Shown here one piece after another: positions 7,470-16,059 of a stretch of 64,000 bases of DNA (the stretch's first letter is position 1; each line of letters begins with the position of its first letter). The notes under the pieces are model-generated. The model made no database searches. It saw only the letters and a list, made by a program, of their open reading frames with translations, and had not been told where the DNA came from. The stretch covers positions 434,001-498,000 of the forward strand of contig JACRPS010000003.1 in the NCBI GenBank assembly GCA_016223085.1. The letters are read 5' to 3'. The stretch comes from Chloroflexota bacterium (GTDB taxonomy: Bacteria > Chloroflexota > Anaerolineae > Aggregatilineales > Phototrophicaceae). The translations under genes and the position numbers were made by a program.

Positions 7470-9305
7470 CTACTCCTCCACTTCACACGGAACCCAGACT
7501 TCGACAGTCGTTCCACTGCCGGGGGCGCTGGTGATGGTGCAGTGGCCGTCAATCAGGTGGGCGCGTTCGCGCATGGTGGTGATGCCCATGCCGCGATTGC
7601 GTTCCGGTAACGCCGCCGGGTTAAAACCGCGTCCGTTGTCGCGGATGGTCAGCAGCAGGCCATCGCTGTTGCTCAGGTGGACGCTGACCTCGGTCGCCTG
7701 GGCATGTTTACGGATGTTGTTTAACGCTTCCTGGGCGACGCGGTAGAGGGTCACGCTGACCGTTTTATCCGGTTCCGACGAGAGATGGTCCACTTCAAAG
7801 TGCAGCTTCCAGCCGACCGACTGCGACACCGAGTAGGCCGTTTCCTCCAGCGCTGCCACCAGCCCCAGGTCATCCAGCACTGCCGGGCGCAATCCCTCGA
7901 TGATGCGCCGCCCCTCGGCAATCGCTTCACTCAGCGCGTCGCAGCCGCGCTGCAAACTCGCTGCGGTGCTGCATCCCTCGATACCGCACTGCTGGCGGAA
8001 GTTCGTCAGGTGGAAGCGCGCCCCGACCATCTGCTGAATCAGACCGTCGTGCAGGTCAAACGCCACCAGCTTCCGTTCTTCTTCCTGTGCTGTAATCAAC
8101 TGTTCAATCAGCCGCCGCTGCTTCTGGCGCTTTCGGTCCAGTTCCTGCGCCATGTTGTGGAAAGCGATGTCCAGCGCGCCGATTTCGTCCGGTCGACTGC
8201 GTTTGGGCAGCGCCGGAACAACGCCATCCCGCCCGAACTGCTCCACCCGGCGTTTTAAATCCAGAATCGGCGTGACAATCCGTTCGCTGGCGATCAGTGC
8301 CAGCGCCAGCGTCGTTAAAAATGTTCCCAGCAGAAAAATGGCAACCGTATAGTGAAAATTCGTAATATCCTTAAACAATACCGCTTTAGGCGTGTCATGG
8401 TAAACCACCCAGTAGCGGTCGGGGCGCGCGGCGGTGGGATAAACCGTGTTGTACACCAGCACGTTCGCGTCGGTTTCGAACACGCCGGCACCACCCTTTA
8501 ACAGTTCAGTCGCCTGGGGGTAGACCGCCTCAAAGTGCTGCCGCTGCACGGGTGGCGCGGGCATATCCGTATTCAGATACCGGTCAGAATACAGCAGGAA
8601 GTAGCCATCCTGGTCAAACACCGCCCAGCTATCCTGCCCCGCTTTGTAGGCCACCAGATCACCCAGCAGATGCGCCGCGTGCAGGCTGATGGCGATCACG
8701 CCGTCGTTGTTGTCCAGCTTGAGCGCGAACCGGATGACCGGAATGTAGGCGACCTCGCCGCCGCGTACGCTGGCTTCCACATCGAGCGACGATACAAACA
8801 CGTCACCATCGGACAGCCGCATCGCCTCGCGGAAGTATGGCGCGCTCTGGCGATTGAACCGCTCGCCATCCGGCACGATGCGCGCCGCGTCGTCATCAAA
8901 ATCCACCCGCACGACTTCATTGCCATCGGCGTCCAGATACTGAATCTGGTAATAGCCGGGGTGCGTGGCAGACAGCACCAGCAAATCCTGCGCCGCCTCG
9001 TTGCGCCACACCCGGACGGCTTCCGTATCATCGGCCTGATTTTTTAACGACCGGAGCATGCGAACGCTGCGCAGGTTACTGATTAAAAAGGCGTCGCCGC
9101 GCGCGTCTTCGAGCACATCCACAACATGTTTGGCCTGAAGATGCACTTCGTGTACCAGGCGCTGCACTACCTGGGGCACCAGCGCGTTATTGGTAAAAAA
9201 GTGGTCGTACAGGCCGATGCCGCCCAGCGGCAGCAGCACCAGCAGTAAAAACACCACCACCAGTCTGGCTTGCAGACCGTACAGGCGCAAATGTCGCAGT
9301 ATCAT
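7470..9305 (-). CDS. Sensor histidine kinase, HisKA_3 / NarX-like
   Basis: A 611-aa kinase with a transmembrane helix near residues 13-35, then a periplasmic sensory region of about 290 residues with a Cache-like pattern ending in YWVVYHDT. A second helix lies near 325-345, followed by HAMP (IVTPILDLKRRVEQF) and HisKA_3 with the phospho-acceptor His in FDLHDGLIQQ. The HATPase domain has NNIRKHA, DNGRGF and GMGITTMRERA. ATG 9305 is chosen over the in-frame TTG at 9308. The Cache-like input predicts a small periplasmic ligand. A NarX P-box is not evident, so nitrate sensing should not be assumed. Confidence 0.93.
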   Translation of the reverse strand: MILRHLRLYGLQARLVVVFLLLVLLPLGGIGLYDHFFTNNALVPQVVQRLVHEVHLQAKHVVDVLEDARGDAFLISNLRSVRMLRSLKNQADDTEAVRVWRNEAAQDLLVLSATHPGYYQIQYLDADGNEVVRVDFDDDAARIVPDGERFNRQSAPYFREAMRLSDGDVFVSSLDVEASVRGGEVAYIPVIRFALKLDNNDGVIAISLHAAHLLGDLVAYKAGQDSWAVFDQDGYFLLYSDRYLNTDMPAPPVQRQHFEAVYPQATELLKGGAGVFETDANVLVYNTVYPTAARPDRYWVVYHDTPKAVLFKDITNFHYTVAIFLLGTFLTTLALALIASERIVTPILDLKRRVEQFGRDGVVPALPKRSRPDEIGALDIAFHNMAQELDRKRQKQRRLIEQLITAQEEERKLVAFDLHDGLIQQMVGARFHLTNFRQQCGIEGCSTAASLQRGCDALSEAIAEGRRIIEGLRPAVLDDLGLVAALEETAYSVSQSVGWKLHFEVDHLSSEPDKTVSVTLYRVAQEALNNIRKHAQATEVSVHLSNSDGLLLTIRDNGRGFNPAALPERNRGMGITTMRERAHLIDGHCTITSAPGSGTTVEVWVPCEVEE

Positions 9306-9481
9306 CAACCAACCCCTTCACTCTATCATCACCCTGCCCCGCTCCCCGGATAAGTTCAGCCCGTCCCAAATCAGCTTACCAATAAGGATGCATTCCGGCA
9401 GGGGCACGGCGACACTAACGGCTGTGGTGTCGTTGGCTCAAGAGGGAATCCGTTACTGTTAAGTTTCCACCTTTTGCGGAT

Positions 9482-9527
9482 TTGTGACATATAACTTTTG
9501 TCACTTGTGCGAGACGCAAATTATAAT
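9482..9527 (+). promoter_or_regulatory. Promoter and inverted repeat upstream of the NapC-like cytochrome
   Basis: TTGTCA (9498-9503), an 18-bp spacer and TATAAT (9522-9527) form a good sigma-70-type promoter reading toward the cytochrome at 9639. Inverted half-sites TTGTGAC and GTCAC flank and overlap the -35, as expected for an operator. The 333-bp divergent gap between the kinase and the cytochrome holds no gene. Confidence 0.6.
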
Positions 9528-9638
9528 CAAAATCAATAGGCAAGGACGTTTGCCTGCGCAGACAGGCCGACAGCAGGGGAAACACCCACCCTGACTGTCC
9601 GGCGTTGCCTAAAATACCCATGCAGGAGGAATTTGCCC

Positions 9639-11297
9639 ATGCACCGCCTCCGACGTTTTTTTGCTCACCGTACACTGCGGGATTTATTACCTTTTGGTCT
9701 GGTCGGCGCGGGCCTGGTTGTGATCCTGCTGGCCGTTCCCCCCGCCTGGGAATACAGCAACTCCCCCGCTTTCTGCGGCACCACCTGCCACACCATGCCG
9801 CCGGAATACAGCACCTATCTGGTTTCGCCCCATGCGCGAACCCTGTGTGTGGACTGCCACATCGGGCGCGATCTGATTCTGGTGCAGGCCTTCCGCAAGG
9901 CTGGACACATGCGGCTGGTAGTGGATACGGTGCTGCAAAATTACGAACTGCCTATCCGCACGGCGGAAATGCGACCGGCGCGTGAAACCTGCGAGATGTG
10001 CCACTCGCCAGAAAAATTCTCCGACGACAGCCTGCGCGTCGTCCATAGCTTTGAGGACAACCGCACCAACGACCCCTACAGCATTTACCTGCTGATGCAT
10101 ACCGGCGGCGGCAGCCAGCGCGAAGGGCTGGGGCGCGGCATCCACTGGCACATCGAAAACAAAATCTCGTACATCGCGCTTGACCCGGAACAGCAGGAAA
10201 TCCCCTGGGTGCGCGTGGAAACCGCCGACGGCCAGACAGTGGATTACAACGCTGTCAATTCGCCGGTGGACACGGCCAATCTCGACAAGTACGAACTGCA
10301 CGAGATGGACTGCATCACCTGTCACAACCGGATCGCGCACCTGATTAAAACCCCAACGCGGGCGGTAGACCAGGCGTTGTATCTGGGCGACCTCTCGCGC
10401 GAGATTCCATTCATCCGCACCCGCGCCGTCGAACTGCTGTCCGCCCCGTATGAAACGACGGCGGAGGCAATGCAGGCGTTTGCGTCGCTTGATTCGTACT
10501 ACCGCGACAACTATGCCGAGTTTTACGCCGAGGGGAAAGAGCAGGTGCAGCAGGCGATTACGCTGCTGGAGACGCTGTACCGGGAGAGCAACTACCCCGA
10601 ACAGGAATTAAGCTGGAACACCCATCCCAATAATACCGGCCATCGCGATGCACCAGGGTGCTTCCGCTGCCACGATGGACAGCACTTCAGCGAAGCCGGC
10701 GAGGTGATTCGGCTGGAGTGCAACCTGTGCCACTCCATCCCCCAGGTAGTGCGCCCCGGCGAAATTGAGCCGATGCTGCCGTTGACTACCGGCATCGAGC
10801 CATCGTCGCACCTTGACTCGACCTGGATCAGCCGCCACCGCACTGAGTTCGACGCGACCTGTTCCAACTGCCATACAACCACCAATCCGGGCGGCGTGGA
10901 CGACCAGAGCTTTTGCGCCAACAGCGGCTGTCATGGCGTGGAATGGCGCTTCGCCGGCTTTGACGCGCCCGGTCTGGCGACGATGCTGGGCATCTATCAG
11001 GTGGAGCCGGTGCCGCTGCTGGCGGATTTCGACGGCGACCCCACCTATGCTATCCTGCAGCCGTTCTTCGTGCAGGAGTGCGGCGGCTGTCACGGCCCGG
11101 TGCCATCGAAGGGGCTGCGCCTGACGGATTACGCCAGTTTGATGGCCGGCAGCGAAAGCGGCGCGGTGGTTGTGCCCGGCGCGCCGGAGCAGAGCAAGCT
11201 GCTGCAAGTGCTGCTGGAAGGGCACTTTGCCCAGCCGACCGAACACCAGATAGACTTGCTGGAAAGGTGGATTGCCAACGGCGCGCCCGCCGAATAG
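9639..11297 (+). CDS. NapC/NirT-like multihaem cytochrome with C-terminal cytochrome domain
   Basis: This 552-aa protein begins with a short cytoplasmic tail and a transmembrane helix (about 17-37). The NapC/NirT pattern SPAFCGTTCHTMPPEY follows, its first haem site having three residues between the cysteines, then CVDCH. Further sites are CEMCH, CITCH, CFRCH, CNLCH, CSNCH, a CX4CH site (CANSGCH) and CGGCH. The last 90 residues (ECGGCHGP...GLRLTDYASLMAG) match the planctomycete-type cytochrome module. NapC-like proteins oxidise membrane quinol and feed periplasmic enzymes. AGGAGG lies upstream of ATG 9639. It is divergent from the two-component pair. Confidence 0.9.
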   Translation: MHRLRRFFAHRTLRDLLPFGLVGAGLVVILLAVPPAWEYSNSPAFCGTTCHTMPPEYSTYLVSPHARTLCVDCHIGRDLILVQAFRKAGHMRLVVDTVLQNYELPIRTAEMRPARETCEMCHSPEKFSDDSLRVVHSFEDNRTNDPYSIYLLMHTGGGSQREGLGRGIHWHIENKISYIALDPEQQEIPWVRVETADGQTVDYNAVNSPVDTANLDKYELHEMDCITCHNRIAHLIKTPTRAVDQALYLGDLSREIPFIRTRAVELLSAPYETTAEAMQAFASLDSYYRDNYAEFYAEGKEQVQQAITLLETLYRESNYPEQELSWNTHPNNTGHRDAPGCFRCHDGQHFSEAGEVIRLECNLCHSIPQVVRPGEIEPMLPLTTGIEPSSHLDSTWISRHRTEFDATCSNCHTTTNPGGVDDQSFCANSGCHGVEWRFAGFDAPGLATMLGIYQVEPVPLLADFDGDPTYAILQPFFVQECGGCHGPVPSKGLRLTDYASLMAGSESGAVVVPGAPEQSKLLQVLLEGHFAQPTEHQIDLLERWIANGAPAE

Positions 11298-11360
11298 GGG
11301 TAAACAACGGGGAGCGCACGGAGACGTTCCAACAAATATCAGGTTCGGCCATTGCGCTGC

Positions 11361-11497
11361 CTGGGGCTGCAAGCCCCCAGGCTGAATGTAATGCTAGGCC
11401 CGCTAGAAGCGGGCTGCTGTACTGGAGGAATATCGGATTGAGCCGCCTTCCAGGCGGCTTTTTTCGATCAGCCGGACGACTTCCAGCGTCCGGCGCG
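11361..11497 (+). repeat. Composite four-hairpin repeat, copy A
   Basis: Four successive short hairpins lie in 137 bp: CTGGGGCTGC..GCCCCCAG, GCCCGCTAGAAGCGGGC, GCCGCCTTCCAGGCGGC followed by six T, and CCGGACGACTTCCAGCGTCCGG. Related copies are at 16060-16199 and, inverted, at 40403-40542. With the next palindrome it fills the 287-bp gap between the convergent cytochrome and dihydropyrimidinase genes. The third hairpin with its T-tract could terminate transcription. Confidence 0.82.
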
Positions 11498-11522
11498 GAC
11501 AACTGCGGGACTGAAAGGACAT

Positions 11523-11553
11523 GAAGGGGGAGCACACACAGGCACTCCCCTAC
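11523..11553. repeat. Degenerate GTAGGGG-type palindrome
   Basis: GGGGGAGC and CACTCCCCTAC arms surround an imperfect core. It is a diverged member of the dispersed palindrome family, next to composite repeat A. Confidence 0.5.
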
Positions 11554-11584
11554 AACCCCAAATTACTCGCCATCGGGTTATCGG

Positions 11585-13060
11585 CTACAGCACCGGCGCG
11601 TAGGGCTTGCGTGGCACAAACTGGCCGTCACCGTTGCAACCCAGCCACTGGTCGCCGTCCACGATCTTTTTGCCGCGCAGGTAGACCTGCACCGGCTTGC
11701 CCTTGACCTTCCAGCCTTCGTAGACGATGTAATCCGTCCGCATGTGGGTGTTGCTGACGCTGAGCGTGTGGCGTTTGTTCGGGTCCCACACGGCAATATC
11801 GGCGTCGCTGCCGACGGCAATCGTGCCCTTCTTCGGGTACATGCCGAAGATTTTCGCCGGGTTGGTACACATCAGTTCGACAAACCGCATCGGCGAAATC
11901 CGGCCCTGGTTCACGCCGTGTTCCCACATCACCATCATGCGTTCTTCCAGCCCCGGCATCCCGTTCGGGATTTTGGCGAAGTTGCCCATGCCCAGTTCCT
12001 TACCCGGTCGGCGGTACGACGGGTCCTGCTGCTCGTACGCCACCCAGTTCGAGCCGTTGTTGGCCTGCGCCCATTCGCGCCAGGGGCCTTTGCCACCCTC
12101 GAACCAGAAGTTGCAATGGTCGGTGCTGACCGCCTGGAGCGTGCCGTCGCGCACGGCCTGCCACAGCACCTTATGGTCGTGCGGGGTGCGAATCGGCGGC
12201 GAACAGACGTACTTCGCGCCTTCAAAACCAGGCGCGCCCAGGTGTTTTTCCGCCGTCAGAAAGAAGTACTGCGTGCAGCTCTCGCCCATCACCGGATAGC
12301 CCTGCGCCCGCCCGCGCCGCAGCGCCTCAATCGCCGGCTCGCAGGTCATATGCACCACGTATAGCGGGCAGCCGGTCAGCCCGGACATCATGACGGCGCG
12401 GTTAGTGGCCTCGCCTTCGATCTCCGGCGGGCGCGAGGCCGCGTGCCACTTCGGGTCAGTCTTGCCCGCCGCCAGCAGCGACGGCGTGAGCGTGGCTTCT
12501 ACGTCGCCGTTTTCCGCATGAACCATCACGATCATGCCGTTTTCGGCGGCCTTCTGCATGGTTTTAAACAGCGTCGTGTCGTCAATCTGGAACACATTTT
12601 TGTAGGCCATAAACAGCTTGAGGCTGGTCACACCTTCGTCCACGAGCGACGGAATTTCGTCCATCACTTCCGGGCGCAAATCGGTCACGGCCATGTGAAA
12701 GCCGTAGTCAATCTGCGCCGGGCGCGCCTTCTCGCGCCACGTCCGCAGCCCATCGTGGAAGCTGCCGCCCTTCGGCTGGATAACAAAGTCAATGTGCGCG
12801 GTCGTGCCGCCGAAGGCCGCCGCCTTGTGGCCGGAATCAAAATCGTCGTTGCTGACCGTGCCGCCAAACGGCAGTTCGAGATGCGTATGCACGTCAATGC
12901 CGCCAGGCAGCAGGTATTTACCCTTGCAGTTGACGACCTCATGCCCGCCCGCGTCAATATTTTTACCGATCAGCGTCACCACTTCGCCCTCGACCAGCAC
13001 ATCGGCCTGCACCATGTCGCTGGCGGTAATCACCGTACCGTTCTTAAACAGAATGCCCAT
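11585..13060 (-). CDS. hydA: Dihydropyrimidinase (D-hydantoinase)
   Basis: The 491-aa cyclic amidohydrolase hydrolyses 5,6-dihydrouracil/dihydrothymine (or hydantoins) to N-carbamoyl-beta-amino acids. All ligands of the binuclear zinc site are visible: HTH (His58, His60), the Lys to be carboxylated at 148 in TSLKLFMAYK, His in MVHAENGD, His in YVVHMTCEPA and Asp in VSTDHCNF. The length fits the family. It is the last gene of the minus-strand series aminotransferase, semialdehyde dehydrogenase, unknown, LLM oxidoreductase, hydA, which gives a pyrimidine-catabolic context. Strict substrate choice between dihydropyrimidine and hydantoin cannot be read from the sequence. Confidence 0.93.
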   Translation of the reverse strand: MGILFKNGTVITASDMVQADVLVEGEVVTLIGKNIDAGGHEVVNCKGKYLLPGGIDVHTHLELPFGGTVSNDDFDSGHKAAAFGGTTAHIDFVIQPKGGSFHDGLRTWREKARPAQIDYGFHMAVTDLRPEVMDEIPSLVDEGVTSLKLFMAYKNVFQIDDTTLFKTMQKAAENGMIVMVHAENGDVEATLTPSLLAAGKTDPKWHAASRPPEIEGEATNRAVMMSGLTGCPLYVVHMTCEPAIEALRRGRAQGYPVMGESCTQYFFLTAEKHLGAPGFEGAKYVCSPPIRTPHDHKVLWQAVRDGTLQAVSTDHCNFWFEGGKGPWREWAQANNGSNWVAYEQQDPSYRRPGKELGMGNFAKIPNGMPGLEERMMVMWEHGVNQGRISPMRFVELMCTNPAKIFGMYPKKGTIAVGSDADIAVWDPNKRHTLSVSNTHMRTDYIVYEGWKVKGKPVQVYLRGKKIVDGDQWLGCNGDGQFVPRKPYAPVL

Positions 13061-13078
13061 TGTTCCTCACTCCCTATT

Positions 13079-14080
13079 TTAAAAACACGGCAGCACATGT
13101 TCAGCATATTCCGCGATCATACGCTCTTCCTCGCCGCACATCAGGTAAATATTAAACTGCGTGACGCCGGCAGCTTCCAGTTCCTTCAGCTTGCGGATGT
13201 GTTCTTCCGCGGGGCCAAGCACGCCAAACGAGTCAATGATGTCGTTGGAGATAAAGTCCAGGTGATCGGCGTCCTTGTCGGCGTGGTGGCGGTAATCATA
13301 GCCCTTGCGGCCTTCGATATACTCCGTCAGGCGCGTGGGAATGTCGCCGCCGCCGTCCTTGCCGTAGCGTTCCACGATGTCGGCCACGTGGTTGCCGACC
13401 ATCGCCGGGAACCAGCGCGTCTGCTGGCGCGCCTTCTCGATGTCGCCTACCCACACGGGCGCGGCGGACATCACCTTGTAATTGGACATGTCACGACCGG
13501 CGGCCTGCCCCGCGCTTTTGGCCTGGTCGGCGAACCACTTCACCAGCCAGGGGTCGGCCAACTGGATAATCAGGCCGTCGCCACCCTGCCCGGCGGCCTG
13601 GAGCGCCTTCGGGCCATAGGCCGCAATCCACGCCGGCAACTCGTAACCGTCCGCCCAGGGAAACTGCACCGGTGCGGCGTCGTCGGCGTATTGCACCGTG
13701 TCGCCGCGCACCATGCCCTTGACTGCCGCCACAAATTCGAGCATGGTCTCCACGTTCAGCGGCTTGCGCCCCAGCACGCGCCGCGAACTGTCGCCGCGCC
13801 CGACGCCCATGTCAAAACGACCGCCGCTTTGCGCCGCCAGTGTCGCAAACAGGCTGGCCGCCACCGACCAGTCGCGCACGCCGGGGTTGGTCACACACGG
13901 GCCGAAGCGGAGTGTATCGGTGTGCTCCATGCACATCGCCATCGTGACGTAACACTCGCGCCACAGCACATGCGAATCAAAAAACCAGGCGTATTTAAAC
14001 CCGGCTACCTCCGCCTGCTGACACAAGGCGACCGTGCGCTTGGGCGAAATATCCCCTTTAAACGTGATACCGAATTCCAT
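13079..14080 (-). CDS. LLM-class flavin-dependent oxidoreductase
   Basis: A 333-aa luciferase-like TIM-barrel protein beginning MEFGITFKGD, with DMGVGRGDSSRRVLG and the late AAGVTQFNIYLM segment as in F420- or FMN-dependent members of the family. It lies only 18 bp upstream of dihydropyrimidinase and is very probably co-translated. RutA, the uracil ring-opening monooxygenase, is also an LLM protein, but this one is next to a reductive-pathway enzyme and is shorter. A role in oxidising or reducing the pyrimidine ring or a related amide is inferred from position. Cofactor choice (F420 or FMN) is not decidable here. Confidence 0.85.
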   Translation of the reverse strand: MEFGITFKGDISPKRTVALCQQAEVAGFKYAWFFDSHVLWRECYVTMAMCMEHTDTLRFGPCVTNPGVRDWSVAASLFATLAAQSGGRFDMGVGRGDSSRRVLGRKPLNVETMLEFVAAVKGMVRGDTVQYADDAAPVQFPWADGYELPAWIAAYGPKALQAAGQGGDGLIIQLADPWLVKWFADQAKSAGQAAGRDMSNYKVMSAAPVWVGDIEKARQQTRWFPAMVGNHVADIVERYGKDGGGDIPTRLTEYIEGRKGYDYRHHADKDADHLDFISNDIIDSFGVLGPAEEHIRKLKELEAAGVTQFNIYLMCGEEERMIAEYAEHVLPCF

Positions 14081-14129
14081 AAACCTGTACCCCTTAGTGA
14101 AAAACCTGTGTCACCAGTTGCATTATTCT

Positions 14130-14159
14130 GTAGGGGCGGGTTTATAAACCCGCCCCTAC
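14130..14159. repeat. Dispersed GTAGGGG palindrome, copy with GGGTTTATAAACCC core
   Basis: A perfect 30-bp palindrome between the 118-aa gene and the LLM oxidoreductase gene, inside the presumed operon. Confidence 0.88.
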
Positions 14160-14166
14160 CTGTACC

Positions 14167-14523
14167 TTACGCTAAAGCTGCGTGCTGCTTGGCACAGCGT
14201 TCGAGGGCGCTGCGCGCCTCGCGCACGTTGATCTTCGGCGCGGCGGTTGTATAGAATCGGGCCGCCGCCGCTTCCACCGCGCGCTGGCCTTCAGCAGATG
14301 TATCCTCCAGATTGGGCGTGAAGTCCTCCGCGTTCAGCCCGTCAATCGCTTCCAGCGTGATTTCCACCACATTTTCGCGGCGCACCCGTTCCAGTCTGGC
14401 GCGGCGCGCGTCCGCCTCTTTTGCGCGGTCGGCATTGCCAGCGGCCTGATAATAATCCCGCAGCCGGGTTTCCAGTTCGATGGCGTAAGTCAGCACCGCG
14501 CCAAACGAATTTAAAGCGGTCAT
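14167..14523 (-). CDS. Conserved small helical protein of unknown function in the pyrimidine locus
   Basis: I do not recognise this 118-aa protein with certainty. It is almost all helix. The first helix (VLTYAIELETRLRDYY) resembles helix 1 of rubrerythrin/ferritin-like proteins. No EXXH metal ligands are present in the rest, so a diiron site is unlikely. A basic stretch (EADARRARLERVRREN) follows. The start is 14 bp after the stop of the semialdehyde dehydrogenase, so translation is probably coupled. It may be an accessory or scaffold protein for the neighbouring enzymes. The function is unknown. Confidence 0.7.
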   Translation of the reverse strand: MTALNSFGAVLTYAIELETRLRDYYQAAGNADRAKEADARRARLERVRRENVVEITLEAIDGLNAEDFTPNLEDTSAEGQRAVEAAAARFYTTAAPKINVREARSALERCAKQHAALA

Positions 14524-14537
14524 GCTTATCCCCTGGC

Positions 14538-15989
14538 CTACAGCCAGCGTTCGATGAGAATCTTCCTATCCGTGAAAAATTCAATGGAATCCGGCCCCTG
14601 CCCGTGCAGGTCGCCAAAGAACGATTCCTTCTGCCCGCCAAACGGGAACGAGGCCGTTGCCGCCGCCACGCCGACGTTAATGCCGATGTTGCCGGCGCGC
14701 ACGCGGTATTTAAACTCGCGCGCGTATTTGCCGCTGCTGGTGAAGATGCTGGCGGCGTTGCCGTAGCGGCTCTGGTTAATCATGTCAACGGCGGAGTCGA
14801 AGTCCGGCGCGTGCATGATGGACAGCACCGGCCCGAAGATTTCTTCTTTGGCGACGGTCATGTCCGGCTCCACGCCGTCCAGAATCGTCGGGCCGACAAA
14901 CGACCCGTCCTCAAAACCATCCACACGGATGCCGCGTCCATCCAACACCGGCTGCGCGCCTTCGGTCACGCCCTGCTCGATCAAGGAGTTGATACGCTCT
15001 TTAGCTGCCGCCGAAATCACCGTACCCATCTGGGTGGATTCGTTCAGGCCGTAGCCCACGCGCAGCATCCCGGCGCGTTTCACCAGTTCGTTCCGCAGCG
15101 GCTCGTAGGCGTCGCCCACCGCCACCACAACCGACCCGGCCAGACACCGCTGCCCGGCGCAGCCAAAGGCCGACCCCATGATGTTGGCAACACTGGCTTC
15201 GATGTTGGCGTCCGGCATGACGGCGATATAGTTCTTCGCGCCGCCCTGCGCCTGCACCCGCTTGCCGTGTTTGGCGCAGGTTTCGTAAACAATCTTCGCT
15301 ACCGGCGTCGATCCGACAAACGACACGCCCACCACATCGGGATGTTCCATCACGGCCATTGACGCTTCCCTGCCGCCATGTACCAGATTGACAACCCCTT
15401 CCGGCAGGTCAAGTTCTTCCAGCAGTTCGTAGACCAGTTGCATACTCAGCGGCGTTTGCGGCGACGGTTTGACGACGTAAGTATTACCGCAGGTGATGGC
15501 CGTCGGCAGGAACCACAGCGGCACCATCATCGGGAAGTTAAACGGCGTGATGGCGGCGAACACCCCAAGCGGCTGGCGTTCGGCGGTTTCGTCAATGCCA
15601 GAACTGATGTCCTCAACCTTGTAGCCGCGCATGATCGTCGGTACGCTGGCGGCAAAGTCCACGCTTTCGATGCCGCGCCGCACTTCGCCACGGGCTTCGT
15701 CCTTGGTCTTGCCGTTCTCCCGCACGACGGTGTTGGCTAAATCCTCAAAGCGATCTTCGAGCAGCGCCTTGAAGCGGTACATATACTGCGCCCGGCTGAG
15801 CACCGGCGTGCGCCGCCAGTCATCGTAAGCGGCGCTGGCCGCCCGCACCGCTGCGTCCACATCGGCGCGGGTCGAGTCCGGGCACTCCGCCAGCAGTTCG
15901 CACGTCGCCGGGTTATGCACCGGGATGGTGCTGGCTGCGCTCGATTCAACCCACTGCCCGCCGATAAAATTCTTTAAACGTTCCACCAT
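14538..15989 (-). CDS. mmsA: CoA-acylating (methyl)malonate-semialdehyde dehydrogenase
   Basis: A 483-aa aldehyde dehydrogenase of the MMSDH class. It has the N-terminal MVERLKNFIGGQWV start, the nucleotide-binding TPFNFPMMVPLWF region, FVGSTPVAKIVYE and the nucleophile Cys in GCAGQRCLAGS. It converts malonate semialdehyde (from beta-alanine) or methylmalonate semialdehyde (from 3-aminoisobutyrate) to acetyl- or propionyl-CoA with NAD and CoA, which is the last step of uracil/thymine degradation. ATG 15989 has CAGGAG upstream; the 15 extra in-frame codons beyond it look non-coding. The transaminase that makes its substrate lies just upstream, separated by composite repeat B. Confidence 0.94.
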   Translation of the reverse strand: MVERLKNFIGGQWVESSAASTIPVHNPATCELLAECPDSTRADVDAAVRAASAAYDDWRRTPVLSRAQYMYRFKALLEDRFEDLANTVVRENGKTKDEARGEVRRGIESVDFAASVPTIMRGYKVEDISSGIDETAERQPLGVFAAITPFNFPMMVPLWFLPTAITCGNTYVVKPSPQTPLSMQLVYELLEELDLPEGVVNLVHGGREASMAVMEHPDVVGVSFVGSTPVAKIVYETCAKHGKRVQAQGGAKNYIAVMPDANIEASVANIMGSAFGCAGQRCLAGSVVVAVGDAYEPLRNELVKRAGMLRVGYGLNESTQMGTVISAAAKERINSLIEQGVTEGAQPVLDGRGIRVDGFEDGSFVGPTILDGVEPDMTVAKEEIFGPVLSIMHAPDFDSAVDMINQSRYGNAASIFTSSGKYAREFKYRVRAGNIGINVGVAAATASFPFGGQKESFFGDLHGQGPDSIEFFTDRKILIERWL

Positions 15990-16059
15990 GCTGATAGCTC
16001 CTGTAAGACTGTCTATAAAGTTCCCTGCCCACATGCAGTAACTTTAGCCAATTTCGCCG

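Noticed and set aside
13079-14080. The LLM protein as RutA
   Set aside because: No rutB-F neighbours, and it is shorter than RutA; the context is the reductive pathway.
12443-14254. A 603-codon plus-strand frame across dihydropyrimidinase and the LLM oxidoreductase
   Set aside because: It covers two well-supported genes in antisense and has the His/Arg-rich composition of shadow frames.
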